From an uncultured Dorea sp. (GTDB lineage Bacteria > Bacillota > Clostridia > Lachnospirales > Lachnospiraceae), in NCBI GenBank assembly GCA_910587575.1, contig CAJULU010000101.1:1-5423 (forward strand): 5,423 nucleotides of DNA, written 5' to 3'. Positions 1 through 5,124 of this stretch are shown here, piece by piece. Position numbers and translations under genes: made by a program. How positions within the stretch are numbered: position 1 is the first letter of the stretch; the number at the start of each line of letters is the position of its first letter. The notes beneath the pieces are model-generated. The model searched no databases, had not been told where the DNA came from, and saw only the letters and a list, made by a program, of their open reading frames with translations.

Positions 1-41
1 TACAATAAAATACTACAATAAATCTTAGTATTTCTTAGTAT
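1..41. repeat. Two pairs of 9-bp direct repeats at the left edge
   Basis: TACAATAAA occurs at 1-9 and 14-22, and TCTTAGTAT at 23-31 and 33-41. The whole stretch is A+T rich, in contrast to the GC-rich gene end next to it. It lies just downstream of the last leftward gene. It may be the start of a longer iterated region outside the window; no function can be assigned. Confidence 0.5.
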
Positions 42-62
42 CCCAGGCGCACCCCTGCACCA

Positions 63-245
63 TCAGCCCGCACCCTCTCCCGGTTCGTCGTTCTGGAACC
101 CGGGGCGCAGATCGGTGTAAGCGTTCCGGTACTTCCCTTCCTTCTTCCCGGACACCTTATAGGACTTTAGCGCCGGGGAGAGAAGCCGGATCACTCCGGC
201 CAGTTCTTCCTCCTTGGTGTATGAGATTCTGATCTTAACGCTCAT
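63..245 (-). CDS. Small phage-type protein, 60 residues, unknown function
   Basis: I do not recognise a function. The N-terminal half (VKIRISYTKEEELAGVIRLL, residues 3-22) followed by a basic LSPALKSYKV / EGKYRNAY stretch resembles short conserved hypothetical proteins that I recall near VapE genes in Firmicute prophages; that resemblance is from memory, not a search. The last third (PGFQNDEPGEGAG) looks disordered. The ATG overlaps the stop of the preceding gene by four bases (ATGA), a typical sign of translational coupling. It is the last clear gene of the leftward cluster here. No membrane segment or metal motif is seen. Confidence 0.72.
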   Translation of the reverse strand: MSVKIRISYTKEEELAGVIRLLSPALKSYKVSGKKEGKYRNAYTDLRPGFQNDEPGEGAG

Positions 246-529
246 GCAACACCTTCTCCATACTCTTTGAGCGCCTCCTTAGTGCATTCATTTGCAAGAT
301 AAAGCGCATTTGCAAAGCCACATTTATACATTTCATTGGCTATGTACATAAGCCTTACAAGTGGTTCAGCACTCTTAAGTTCTCCCGGCTCATTCGCCAT
401 AGATTCCTCACAAATATGTGAAATCATGTCAATTATCTTATCAGTAGTCATACCGTCCATATAGGAATCAACAACTTTTCCAATTTCCTCATTGGTCATA
501 ACTAAATCCTCATATTTTAAATTTTCCAT
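242..529 (-). CDS. Acidic helical small protein, 95 residues, unknown function
   Basis: The protein is acidic and predicted largely helical by eye (EEIGKVVDSYMDGM, residues 14-27, then a methionine- and cysteine-bearing helix RLMYIANEMYKCGFANALYL at about 59-78). No catalytic motif or membrane segment is recognised. The start is set by an AAGGAGG plus GGAAGG purine run just upstream and by a TAATG junction in which the stop of the preceding gene shares one base with this ATG. The stop overlaps the next gene by ATGA. It belongs to a tightly coupled run of small early genes downstream of the primase-helicase. A later Met at residue 11 is a less likely start. Confidence 0.72.
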   Translation of the reverse strand: MENLKYEDLVMTNEEIGKVVDSYMDGMTTDKIIDMISHICEESMANEPGELKSAEPLVRLMYIANEMYKCGFANALYLANECTKEALKEYGEGVA

Positions 530-792
530 TAAAAACCTTCCCTCCTTGCAATCTCTTCGCTAAAAATTCTCTTCGCTCCCGCTGACCAATTTTCCTCGTG
601 AAGCATTGCCTCTATATTTTCTGTCGTAAATGATTCCAGACAAACCAAAATAATTTTTTCTATCTTTTTATTCATTAAAACCCTTCCCTTCTGCCGGAAT
701 TCCATGTTACTATGTAAATGTTTTTGGGCATGGCTCCGGCCGTGTGCTGCCCTGTAGGCCTGCCAGCCTATGGGGCTTTTCTGGTTACTCAT
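529..792 (-). CDS. Small hypothetical protein, 87 residues, with a probable alternative internal start at 675
   Basis: The long form begins at an ATG that overlaps the stop of the gene before it by eight bases, with no strong Shine-Dalgarno, so it would rely on coupled translation. A second in-frame ATG at 675 (residue 40) is preceded at 676-690 by AAGGGAAGGG and a 5-base spacer; this would give a 48-residue product beginning MNKKIEKIILVCLESF and ending EEIARREGF. Residues 1-39 are rich in H, Q and R and could be a separate or chance reading frame; the short form has better initiation signals. The stop shares one base with the next ATG. Function unknown; the N-terminal part of the short form has a hydrophobic helix IIILVCL-like segment too short to call a membrane anchor. 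Confidence 0.55.
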   Translation of the reverse strand: MSNQKSPIGWQAYRAAHGRSHAQKHLHSNMEFRQKGRVLMNKKIEKIILVCLESFTTENIEAMLHEENWSAGAKRIFSEEIARREGF

Positions 793-1045
793 TCAAATAC
801 TTTCTGCGCTTTAATTCCAGATCGTACTGCATTCTTTCCTCCTGTTTACTACGCATAGATTCTTTTGTCTCTTCTATCAGCTCTACCGTCTCTCTAAACT
901 CCTGGGAGTTCGGCTCGACTCTCGATATCTTCGCTTCTGCAGATGATATCAGATACTTGTCCCGGTCAATATTCCGATCCAGATTGCTTAACATATCTTC
1001 CAATACATCATCACAGTAAAACTTAAATTCCTCCATCAGTTTCAT
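785..1045 (-). CDS. Small charged coiled-coil-like protein, 86 residues
   Basis: I chose the ATG at 1045 because AGGGAGG (1054-1060) sits 8 bases upstream. The same frame opens earlier at a GTG at 1102, but neither that codon nor the ATG at 1078 has a good ribosome binding site. The product is rich in E, K and R, with a long heptad-like stretch from about residue 30 to the end (ISSAEAKISRV, FRETVELIEETKESMRSKQEER), suggesting a coiled coil. No enzyme motif is seen. It is the first gene after the gap behind the primase-helicase and its stop overlaps the next ATG (ATGAGTAA). A role in phage or island early functions is inferred only from position. Confidence 0.68.
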   Translation of the reverse strand: MKLMEEFKFYCDDVLEDMLSNLDRNIDRDKYLISSAEAKISRVEPNSQEFRETVELIEETKESMRSKQEERMQYDLELKRRKYLNE

Positions 1046-1127
1046 GTGCTTCGCCTCCCTTCCTGCACACTTGGACATTTTTATACTCTTCTCTATTAAC
1101 ACTATTGAAATATGGTGTTTATGGCGT

Positions 1128-1163
1128 TTATGATGTATCCCCCATACCCCATATACATCATAA
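1128..1163. repeat. 11-bp perfect inverted repeat with C-rich/G-rich loop
   Basis: TTATGATGTAT (1128-1138) is the exact reverse complement of ATACATCATAA (1153-1163), with a 14-base loop. Read on the minus strand the loop is G-rich (ATGGGG then TATGGGGG). It is not followed by a T-run on the minus strand, so it is not an ordinary terminator for the primase-helicase transcript; a T-rich stretch follows on the plus strand, where no gene is running. It may be a protein-binding palindrome or a leader structure for the gene at 785-1045. Confidence 0.6.
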
Positions 1164-1245
1164 TTGTATTTATTTTGTTTTTACTAATATAATCTGTTCC
1201 TAGTGTCCCAAATACCTTGAACCCCTTGATTTTACTGGATTTTTC

Positions 1246-1287
1246 GTTGAACACTTACGGGAACATTCCGTGAACAGTTGAACACTT
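1246..1287. repeat. Iteron-like direct repeats behind the primase-helicase gene
   Basis: GTTGAACACTT occurs exactly at 1246-1256 and 1277-1287, 31 bp apart. A third TGAACA core lies between them at 1271-1276, and a looser TTGAACCCCTTG is found near 1217. A short imperfect dyad (ACGGGAACATTCCGT) sits between the two copies. The position immediately 3' of a replication gene makes an origin or replication-protein site conceivable, but no origin has been shown and the copies are few. Confidence 0.5.
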
Positions 1288-1293
1288 GCAATT

Positions 1294-3663
1294 CTACGGT
1301 GGAACGCTTTTGAAAAATCCTCTCTGTCTCCCGTATTCCGCTCCAAAGCGTGTATTGTTCCGTTCCCATCCCTTAAGCAGCTTTAAAAGGATTGCATTAA
1401 TAGCCCTGGTATCTCGCTGTGTCAGCGTAGAGATTGGATTGCCAAAGCATTCATGCCAAACCTCTGCAGCACATATTTTACTACGCTCTGCCGTCTCCCC
1501 CTGGTAAGTTTTATACCCACCGACGATATACGTTCTTCGCTGTGTAGTATCCTTTGTATACCAATCTGACGGAATCGGGATCTTAAGGAACTCTTCTATT
1601 ATTCCTTCCCGTGGATCCTCCTGCATATGGTCTTCCCGCTGAGCTGCTGCCAGTCTCTCCATTTCTGCATCGGGATAAGTTCGCTCTCCAAGTCTCCACC
1701 GCATAACAGCTTCGGCCCATATCTGATCGATTACCGTCTTCATTTCTGAAAAAACCGATCTTACTGGTTTCTGCGCCCCGATATCTATCGGCAGGAACCT
1801 CCTGTTCCCCGTCTCATCTGTCAAGAAATCGCGCTTGTTAGATGTGCCTAATGCTATAAACTGCCGCGGTTTGTCTACCGGATACCGTCCATAAGCGGGC
1901 CGAAAGCGATCTTCGCATATCGAGAGGAAAGATTTTATTGTATTAGAGTCTACCTTACCGAAACCATCCATTTCCGAAATCTCGACCACCCATACGCCTA
2001 AAAGCTTTTCCGCTGCAGTTTTATCCTTCATGTCAATAATCTTTAAGCTATCTGAAAACCAATTAACGCCCATAATCCGCGCAAACGTGCTTTTGCTGAT
2101 TCCTTGGGGACCGATCAGCACCACCAGGTAGTCATATTTCTGACCAGGTGCATATATCCGAGCAACACCCGAGCAAAATAACAGACGCGCAACCTTCCTA
2201 GTGTATTCCGTGTCTTCCGCACCAAGATAATCAATAAATACCCTGTCAAGCCGTTTTTCCCCGTCCCAGTGAAGCCCGTCTAAATAATCCCGAACGGTAT
2301 GAATAGCTGTTTTCTGCATGAAAGTATCAAAAGCGTCCTGAATCTTCGAGATTCCTGTTAATCCGTACTTTGTTTCTAAGTGGACTCTTAACCCTGCCAT
2401 ATCTGTATCATTTACACTTCTTTCTTTTATCTCTGCATTCCAAGGAAGTCCGCCCTTTGTTCGTATCCTTTCAGAAAACTCATCATAGTAGAATTTCCCC
2501 ACCAGGTCGGGATCATTTTCAATCACAATCATTATATTTTTAGCGGTCTTTTTCAACTTATTGTTTCCGTCGTAGTCTAATTCAAGTACTGCTTCTTCAT
2601 TCCCTTGGACTCCGAATTTCTCCTTTGCGTCTTCCAAGCGTGTTGCTTTATCTTGGGTAGCAAAGTTCTTCATTTCTTTCATACTTGGCAGCTTTGCTAT
2701 TGGTGTGTCCGGTTTTGCTTCTTCATCCAGATACCCAAACTTGTGAAGCCTTACCAGGTCGAAACTGTTGCACAGCCTCCCCTGTACCGGATCCGTGGCG
2801 TGATGGCTGTATAGGAACTTCCCATCATCATACAGAACCGCACCGCCTACCGTGGAGCCCGCTGTATACGTGTATCTGCCGGATATGGTCGTTTCCTCAT
2901 ATGTACCGGGTAGAAACTTATCCATGGCCGCCGGAACGTCATACACCCGGCAGAATGCCCCTATGATTCCTTTCTTTGTAGTCGGGTCTTCCTGCCTCTT
3001 CCGATTCCTCTCCAGGCGTTCGGTTTCCCCCGGCACTGTCGGCCATTCCGACACATTATGCCAGTCCCCATACATTTCCAGAATACCGTCGGCGCACGCA
3101 AAAGCCTTATCGCCATATGTAAATACCCATTCACTATCACTGCAGCAGCTTGGCCAGTACATCAGCCTGGACACGTCAAACGTGGTCGGATCGCAAAATT
3201 CAATCCCGATTAATGACGCAATTTTTCGCACTACTGGCTCGTATTCGTCCGCTGTAAGGTCCCGATCGGTCGGAATAATAACACGGAGCCGTGGTGCCGC
3301 ACTCTCGTGCTTGCGTGTGCTGTATACCACATAAGCACATCCCAACGCCTCCACACGCCTCAATATATCCTCTGTCTGCCCTGCAGGGATGTTATCCAAA
3401 TCCAATGTGACCAGGCTCCGGCAGATCACGTTCCCGCTTTTACGCCTGCCGCCGCTTAACTGCCCGCCGACGAAGCCGCCGACGTCCTTCAACTCATCCT
3501 GCCGGGGCTTGGGAAGTCTCTTGTACTCCGTAAGCGTTTCCGTCGATCTGTGCGGGACGCTAAGCCGCTTAATGAAATCAGACCAATACAATTCCATTGC
3601 TTTCCAGTTCATTGCTTTCCGGCTTTTCCCCTCTGAGATGATTAGTTTCTTGTCATTCCGCAT
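1294..3663 (-). CDS. VapE-family primase-helicase (AEP primase plus SF3-type helicase), 789 residues
   Basis: This is the likely replication initiator/primase-helicase of the element. Numbering from the chosen start, an archaeo-eukaryotic primase-like domain spans roughly residues 75-200: a DLD acidic motif at 88-90 after LVTL, a basic HES/PRLRVIIP segment at 119-131 and DPTTFDVSRLMYWPS at 158-172. The C-terminal half is the virulence-associated E (VapE, PF05272) ATPase: HWDGEKRLD near 465, Walker A GPQGISKST at 518-526, Walker B VVEISEMD around 559-566, GTSN sensor at 606-609 and GNRRF arginine motif at 619-623. The last ~90 residues look like a DNA-binding tail (GRQRGFF near the end). All key residues appear intact, so it should be active. 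I chose the ATG at 3663 over the upstream GTG at 3711 because AAGGAGG lies at 3680-3686, though its spacing of 16 bases is long and includes an A8 run. The gene follows the upstream stop by 23 bases. The 'virulence' name is historical. Confidence 0.93.
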   Translation of the reverse strand: MRNDKKLIISEGKSRKAMNWKAMELYWSDFIKRLSVPHRSTETLTEYKRLPKPRQDELKDVGGFVGGQLSGGRRKSGNVICRSLVTLDLDNIPAGQTEDILRRVEALGCAYVVYSTRKHESAAPRLRVIIPTDRDLTADEYEPVVRKIASLIGIEFCDPTTFDVSRLMYWPSCCSDSEWVFTYGDKAFACADGILEMYGDWHNVSEWPTVPGETERLERNRKRQEDPTTKKGIIGAFCRVYDVPAAMDKFLPGTYEETTISGRYTYTAGSTVGGAVLYDDGKFLYSHHATDPVQGRLCNSFDLVRLHKFGYLDEEAKPDTPIAKLPSMKEMKNFATQDKATRLEDAKEKFGVQGNEEAVLELDYDGNNKLKKTAKNIMIVIENDPDLVGKFYYDEFSERIRTKGGLPWNAEIKERSVNDTDMAGLRVHLETKYGLTGISKIQDAFDTFMQKTAIHTVRDYLDGLHWDGEKRLDRVFIDYLGAEDTEYTRKVARLLFCSGVARIYAPGQKYDYLVVLIGPQGISKSTFARIMGVNWFSDSLKIIDMKDKTAAEKLLGVWVVEISEMDGFGKVDSNTIKSFLSICEDRFRPAYGRYPVDKPRQFIALGTSNKRDFLTDETGNRRFLPIDIGAQKPVRSVFSEMKTVIDQIWAEAVMRWRLGERTYPDAEMERLAAAQREDHMQEDPREGIIEEFLKIPIPSDWYTKDTTQRRTYIVGGYKTYQGETAERSKICAAEVWHECFGNPISTLTQRDTRAINAILLKLLKGWERNNTRFGAEYGRQRGFFKSVPP

Positions 3664-3686
3664 ACTTTCTTTTTTTTGCCCTCCTT

Positions 3687-4025
3687 CTATACCGTCTTTA
3701 TACCGTAACACCGCTCCTGGAAGAATACCCGGCTCACACGTCCCTGGACGGTTATGTACCCCTTCTCCTTCAGCTCTTTGTTAAGCCCTCTGATTACAGA
3801 ATAAGCCTTGCTTTCCGACACTCCCAGGATATCCGCTACCTCCTTCGCTCCTATGAATTGCCTTTCCACTTTCTGCCTCCTCTCTTCCTGCTGCCGCTCG
3901 GCCTCGCCGATCAGCTCCATGATCTCCCTGTGGCGTCTCTGGAAGTCCTCGCTTCCCACTCCCAGGCGTTCCTCTTCCTGCGCTACTAAATCATCCATCA
4001 TTGCCTTAAATTCCTCCTGTGACAT
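3687..4025 (-). CDS. Excisionase-like / small helix-turn-helix DNA-binding protein, 112 residues
   Basis: The N-terminal half (residues 1-55) is a highly charged, probably coiled-coil helix (EEEERLG, RRHREIMELIGEAERQQEERR). The C-terminal half is a winged helix-turn-helix of the MerR/excisionase type: FIGAKEVADILGVSES (57-72), recognition helix KAYSVIRGLNKEL (73-85), then a GYITVQGRVSRVFF wing. Such proteins occur as Xis-like factors or transcriptional regulators in Firmicute prophages, islands and integrative elements. The start is the third Met of the open frame because AAGGAGG (4033-4039) lies 7 bases before it; the upstream part of the frame (MRSCGGGFEMEGG) lacks a site and is probably not translated. 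It lies between the Cro-like gene and the primase-helicase, whose ribosome binding site abuts this stop codon. Whether it directs excision or regulates transcription cannot be told from sequence. Confidence 0.82.
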   Translation of the reverse strand: MSQEEFKAMMDDLVAQEEERLGVGSEDFQRRHREIMELIGEAERQQEERRQKVERQFIGAKEVADILGVSESKAYSVIRGLNKELKEKGYITVQGRVSRVFFQERCYGIKTV

Positions 4026-4066
4026 GTAAAAGCCTCCTTCCATTTCAAAACCGCCACCACACGATC

Positions 4067-4261
4067 TCACTTTTCTAATAAAGTTTCAATTGGTACATTC
4101 AATGCCTTGGCAATCTTATTGCCAATCTCTTCAGTACAGGACTTTCCAGAACGGATGTAATTGATTGTTGCCCTGGATACTCCCGACATTTCTGCTAGGC
4201 GTTTCTGGGTTAAATCCCGCTTTGCCAGCTCTGTTACGAGCTTAACTCTGTCAATTCTCAT
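4067..4261 (-). CDS. Cro-like XRE-family regulator, 64 residues
   Basis: This is a minimal single-domain XRE/Cro-type DNA-binding protein. Helix 2 is TQKRLAEMSG (residues 18-27) and the recognition helix is SRATINYIRSG (29-39), followed by IGNKIAKALNVPIETLLEK, the usual helices 4-5. There is no dimerisation or protease domain beyond this, as expected for a Cro/Str-like partner. AGAGGTGAG (4265-4273) precedes the ATG, matching the site of the divergent repressor gene. It is the first gene of the leftward operon and is transcribed from the promoter at 4301-4329; an operator-like site falls between that promoter and the gene. It probably counteracts the repressor encoded on the other strand, shutting down lysogenic maintenance, and may instead activate the early operon as SaPI Str does. 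Confidence 0.9.
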   Translation of the reverse strand: MRIDRVKLVTELAKRDLTQKRLAEMSGVSRATINYIRSGKSCTEEIGNKIAKALNVPIETLLEK

Positions 4262-4277
4262 TTTCTCACCTCTCTTA

Positions 4278-4293
4278 ACAGTAATTTAACTGT
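4278..4293. promoter_or_regulatory. Operator-like site O1
   Basis: ACAGTAATTTAACTGT, with ACAGT/ACTGT half-sites, is embedded in an 18-bp AACAGT...ACTGTT dyad. It lies at the expected transcription start of the leftward promoter, between the promoter and the Cro-like gene. Two close copies follow at 31 and 30 bp steps. Binding protein inferred: the adjacent XRE repressor and/or the Cro-like protein. Confidence 0.75.
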
Positions 4294-4300
4294 TTTACAT

Positions 4301-4329
4301 ACCGTATCACAATATTTTAACTGTGTCAA
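4301..4329 (-). promoter_or_regulatory. Leftward early promoter for the Cro-like/Xis/primase operon
   Basis: On the minus strand a consensus -35 TTGACA (4324-4329) is followed by a 17-base spacer and a -10 TACGGT (4301-4306) preceded by TG one base away, giving an extended -10. Transcription should start near 4294, about 33 bases before the ATG. Operator O2 fills the spacer, so bound repressor would block polymerase directly. Confidence 0.75.
4309..4324. promoter_or_regulatory. Operator-like site O2
   Basis: ACAATATTTTAACTGT matches O1 at 14 of 16 positions. It sits inside the leftward promoter between -35 and -10, overlapping the last base of the -35. Occupancy should repress the early operon. 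Confidence 0.75.
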
Positions 4330-4338
4330 TACGTTTTT

Positions 4339-4354
4339 ACAGTATTTTTATTGT
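4339..4354. promoter_or_regulatory. Operator-like site O3
   Basis: ACAGTATTTTTATTGT matches O1 at 13 of 16 positions and starts 30 bp from O2. It overlaps the -35 of the rightward repressor promoter by four bases, so it is placed for autoregulation of the repressor, by analogy with the lambda right operator. A further lone half-site, ATACTGT, lies at 4365-4371. Confidence 0.7.
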
Positions 4355-4379
4355 ATTTCTGTCGATACTGTGGTACACT
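4351..4379 (+). promoter_or_regulatory. Rightward promoter of the repressor gene
   Basis: A weak -35 TTGTAT (4351-4356), a 17-base spacer and -10 TACACT (4374-4379) preceded by TGG give an extended -10 promoter. The start is expected near 4386, which places the ATG at 4403 in the transcript and the alternative GTG at 4370 outside it. The weak -35 overlapping O3 suggests a lysogenic maintenance promoter subject to feedback. Confidence 0.65.
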
Positions 4380-4402
4380 ATTTCTTGAAAAGAGGTGACT
4401 TT

Positions 4403-4762
4403 ATGACTTTTGGTGAAAAAATGAAGAAAATAAGAAATGAAAGAGGTTTGTCTCAGCAAGAATTGGGAAAAATCCTCGGGATAAAGCAACAAACCGTCGC
4501 GCAGTATGAAAAAGTCCCATATACACCAAAATACGATACTGTTCGTAAAATTGCTGAAGCTCTGGATTGCCCGATAAATTCATTGGTAGAAGATGAAACC
4601 ACATTTCAGCATACTGATGTGGCTGATTCTCTAATATACGGAGGCATAATATCAAGAGTATCTGATAATATGACGAAACTTACTTTCGAAGCGATGAATA
4701 AAGTTGAAGAATATTCTAAAGATTTAACCAAGATACCAGAATATCAGAAAAAAAACGAATAG
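4403..4762 (+). CDS. XRE-family (CI-like) repressor, 119 residues
   Basis: The N-terminal domain is a clear XRE/HTH_3 fold: SQQELGKILGIKQQTVAQYE (residues 17-36), then VRKIAEALDCPINSLVED to about residue 68. The remaining ~50 residues are charged and helical with no S24/LexA peptidase residues, so RecA-driven self-cleavage is not expected; release would need an antirepressor, the Cro-like protein, or an ImmA-type protease that is not in the window. The ATG at 4403 is chosen because AGAGGTG (4391-4397) precedes it; an in-frame GTG at 4370 lies within the promoter -10 region and upstream of the expected transcript start. It is divergent from the Cro-like gene and shares the three operator-like sites with it. 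The short C-terminus could serve in dimerisation or as the target of an inducing phage protein, as in SaPI Stl; this is inference. Confidence 0.9.
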   Translation: MTFGEKMKKIRNERGLSQQELGKILGIKQQTVAQYEKVPYTPKYDTVRKIAEALDCPINSLVEDETTFQHTDVADSLIYGGIISRVSDNMTKLTFEAMNKVEEYSKDLTKIPEYQKKNE

Positions 4763-4763
4763 T

Positions 4764-4777
4764 GCGGAAATTTCCGC
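4764..4777. repeat. Perfect 14-bp palindrome just after the repressor stop
   Basis: GCGGAAATTTCCGC begins two bases past the repressor stop. It can fold as a short hairpin but lacks a T-run on the plus strand, so it is only a weak terminator candidate. On the minus strand a T8 run (4748-4755) lies eight bases past the stem, which could help stop leftward transcription entering the repressor gene. Confidence 0.4.
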
Positions 4778-4802
4778 TCTACTCAGTCCGATCGGCAGCG
4801 TA

Positions 4803-4877
4803 GGCCTGTCCAGAACGGCCATACCCAGGTAGCCCCAGATCAGAGATACCCCGCCCCGATCTGGGGCAACCCAGGCC
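4803..4877. repeat. Nested inverted repeats with a 10-bp perfect stem
   Basis: GCCCCAGATC (4832-4841) pairs exactly with GATCTGGGGC (4858-4867) around a 16-base loop. An outer GGCCTG (4803-4808) can pair with CAGGCC (4872-4877). This opens a stretch of some 280 bases (4763-5046) in which I see no convincing gene but repeated strong dyads. An open frame runs through it on the minus strand without a ribosome binding site. It may be a structured RNA, a recombination or replication site, or a dispersed repeat. Confidence 0.6.
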
Positions 4878-4888
4878 AACTGGAAGTT

Positions 4889-5004
4889 ACTGGGCGGCAT
4901 TTGGCTCCCAGTCATTTGCGCCGGCGCAATTCGCACTACAGGGCGAAAACCCCGCTGACAACCAAATGGGGTAGTTTTCGTCATTTCGGACGAAAACCGC
5001 CCAG
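4889..5004. repeat. Multi-branched set of overlapping inverted repeats
   Basis: CTGGGCGG (4890-4897) pairs with CCGCCCAG (4997-5004) to close a domain. Inside are the perfect palindrome TTGCGCCGGCGCAA (4916-4929) and two mutually exclusive stems: CGAAAACCCC (4944-4953) with GGGGTAGTTTTCG (4968-4980), or GTTTTCGTC (4974-4982) with GACGAAAAC (4989-4997). A competing ACTGGG/CCCAGT stem joins 4889-4894 and 4907-4912. Alternative pairings of this kind are typical of switchable RNA leaders but no known riboswitch class was recognised. Confidence 0.55.
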
Positions 5005-5022
5005 GCTAAAATAGGCTCCGGC

Positions 5023-5038
5023 TCGTCCTGCCGGACGA
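5023..5038. repeat. Short hairpin upstream of the toxin leader
   Basis: TCGTCC pairs with GGACGA around a TGCC tetraloop. The right arm is part of a CGGACGAA motif also found at 4987-4994 and 5098-5105. No T-run follows, so it is not a terminator. Confidence 0.45.
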
Positions 5039-5046
5039 ATGGTACA

Positions 5047-5124
5047 TTGACAATAATATATTTAACCAGGGAGTCGAAGGGGCGATATGCCAGCCGCCGG
5101 ACGAAAGAAAGGGGGCTGGTGCTT
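5047..5124 (+). promoter_or_regulatory. Leader and promoter region of the type I toxin
   Basis: An A+T-rich block starting with TTGACA (5047-5052) and TAATAT/TATATT is followed by a G-rich leader and the Shine-Dalgarno AAAGGGGG (5108-5115), 9 bases before the ATG. The exact -35/-10 pair is unclear: no good -10 lies 17 bases after TTGACA. The block 5048-5084 recurs at 5349-5386, supporting a functional role. AGCCGCCGG (5092-5100) can pair with the 3' region of the message. Confidence 0.5.

Noticed and set aside
25..63. A 12-codon minus-strand open frame starting at the TGATG junction after the last small gene
   Set aside because: The TGATG overlap is suggestive, but the frame is too short, ends inside the A+T repeats and has no recognisable features.
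744..1019. Plus-strand open frame of 91 residues
   Set aside because: Serine-rich antisense shadow of the coiled-coil gene at 785-1045.
2852..3334. Plus-strand open frame of 160 residues
   Set aside because: It lies wholly antisense to the well-supported primase-helicase gene, has no recognisable domain, and has a cysteine/serine/proline-rich composition typical of a shadow frame.
3389..3784. Plus-strand open frame of 131 residues
   Set aside because: Antisense to the start of the primase-helicase and the end of the helix-turn-helix gene; no ribosome binding site or domain.
4356..4371. A fourth operator copy next to the repressor -10
   Set aside because: Only the right half-site (ATACTGT) matches; the left half does not, and the spacing to O3 departs from the 30-31 bp step.
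4724..4984. Minus-strand open frame of 86 residues through the structured region
   Set aside because: It has no ribosome binding site before its ATG, runs antisense into the repressor 3' end, and is rich in G, P and R as expected of translated GC-rich inverted repeats. If many copies of this sequence exist elsewhere it would point to a dispersed repeat rather than a protein.
5047..5075. TTGACA at 5047 as a standard -35 for the toxin
   Set aside because: The bases 17 positions downstream (GGAGTC) do not resemble a -10 box, so the exact toxin promoter was left unassigned.
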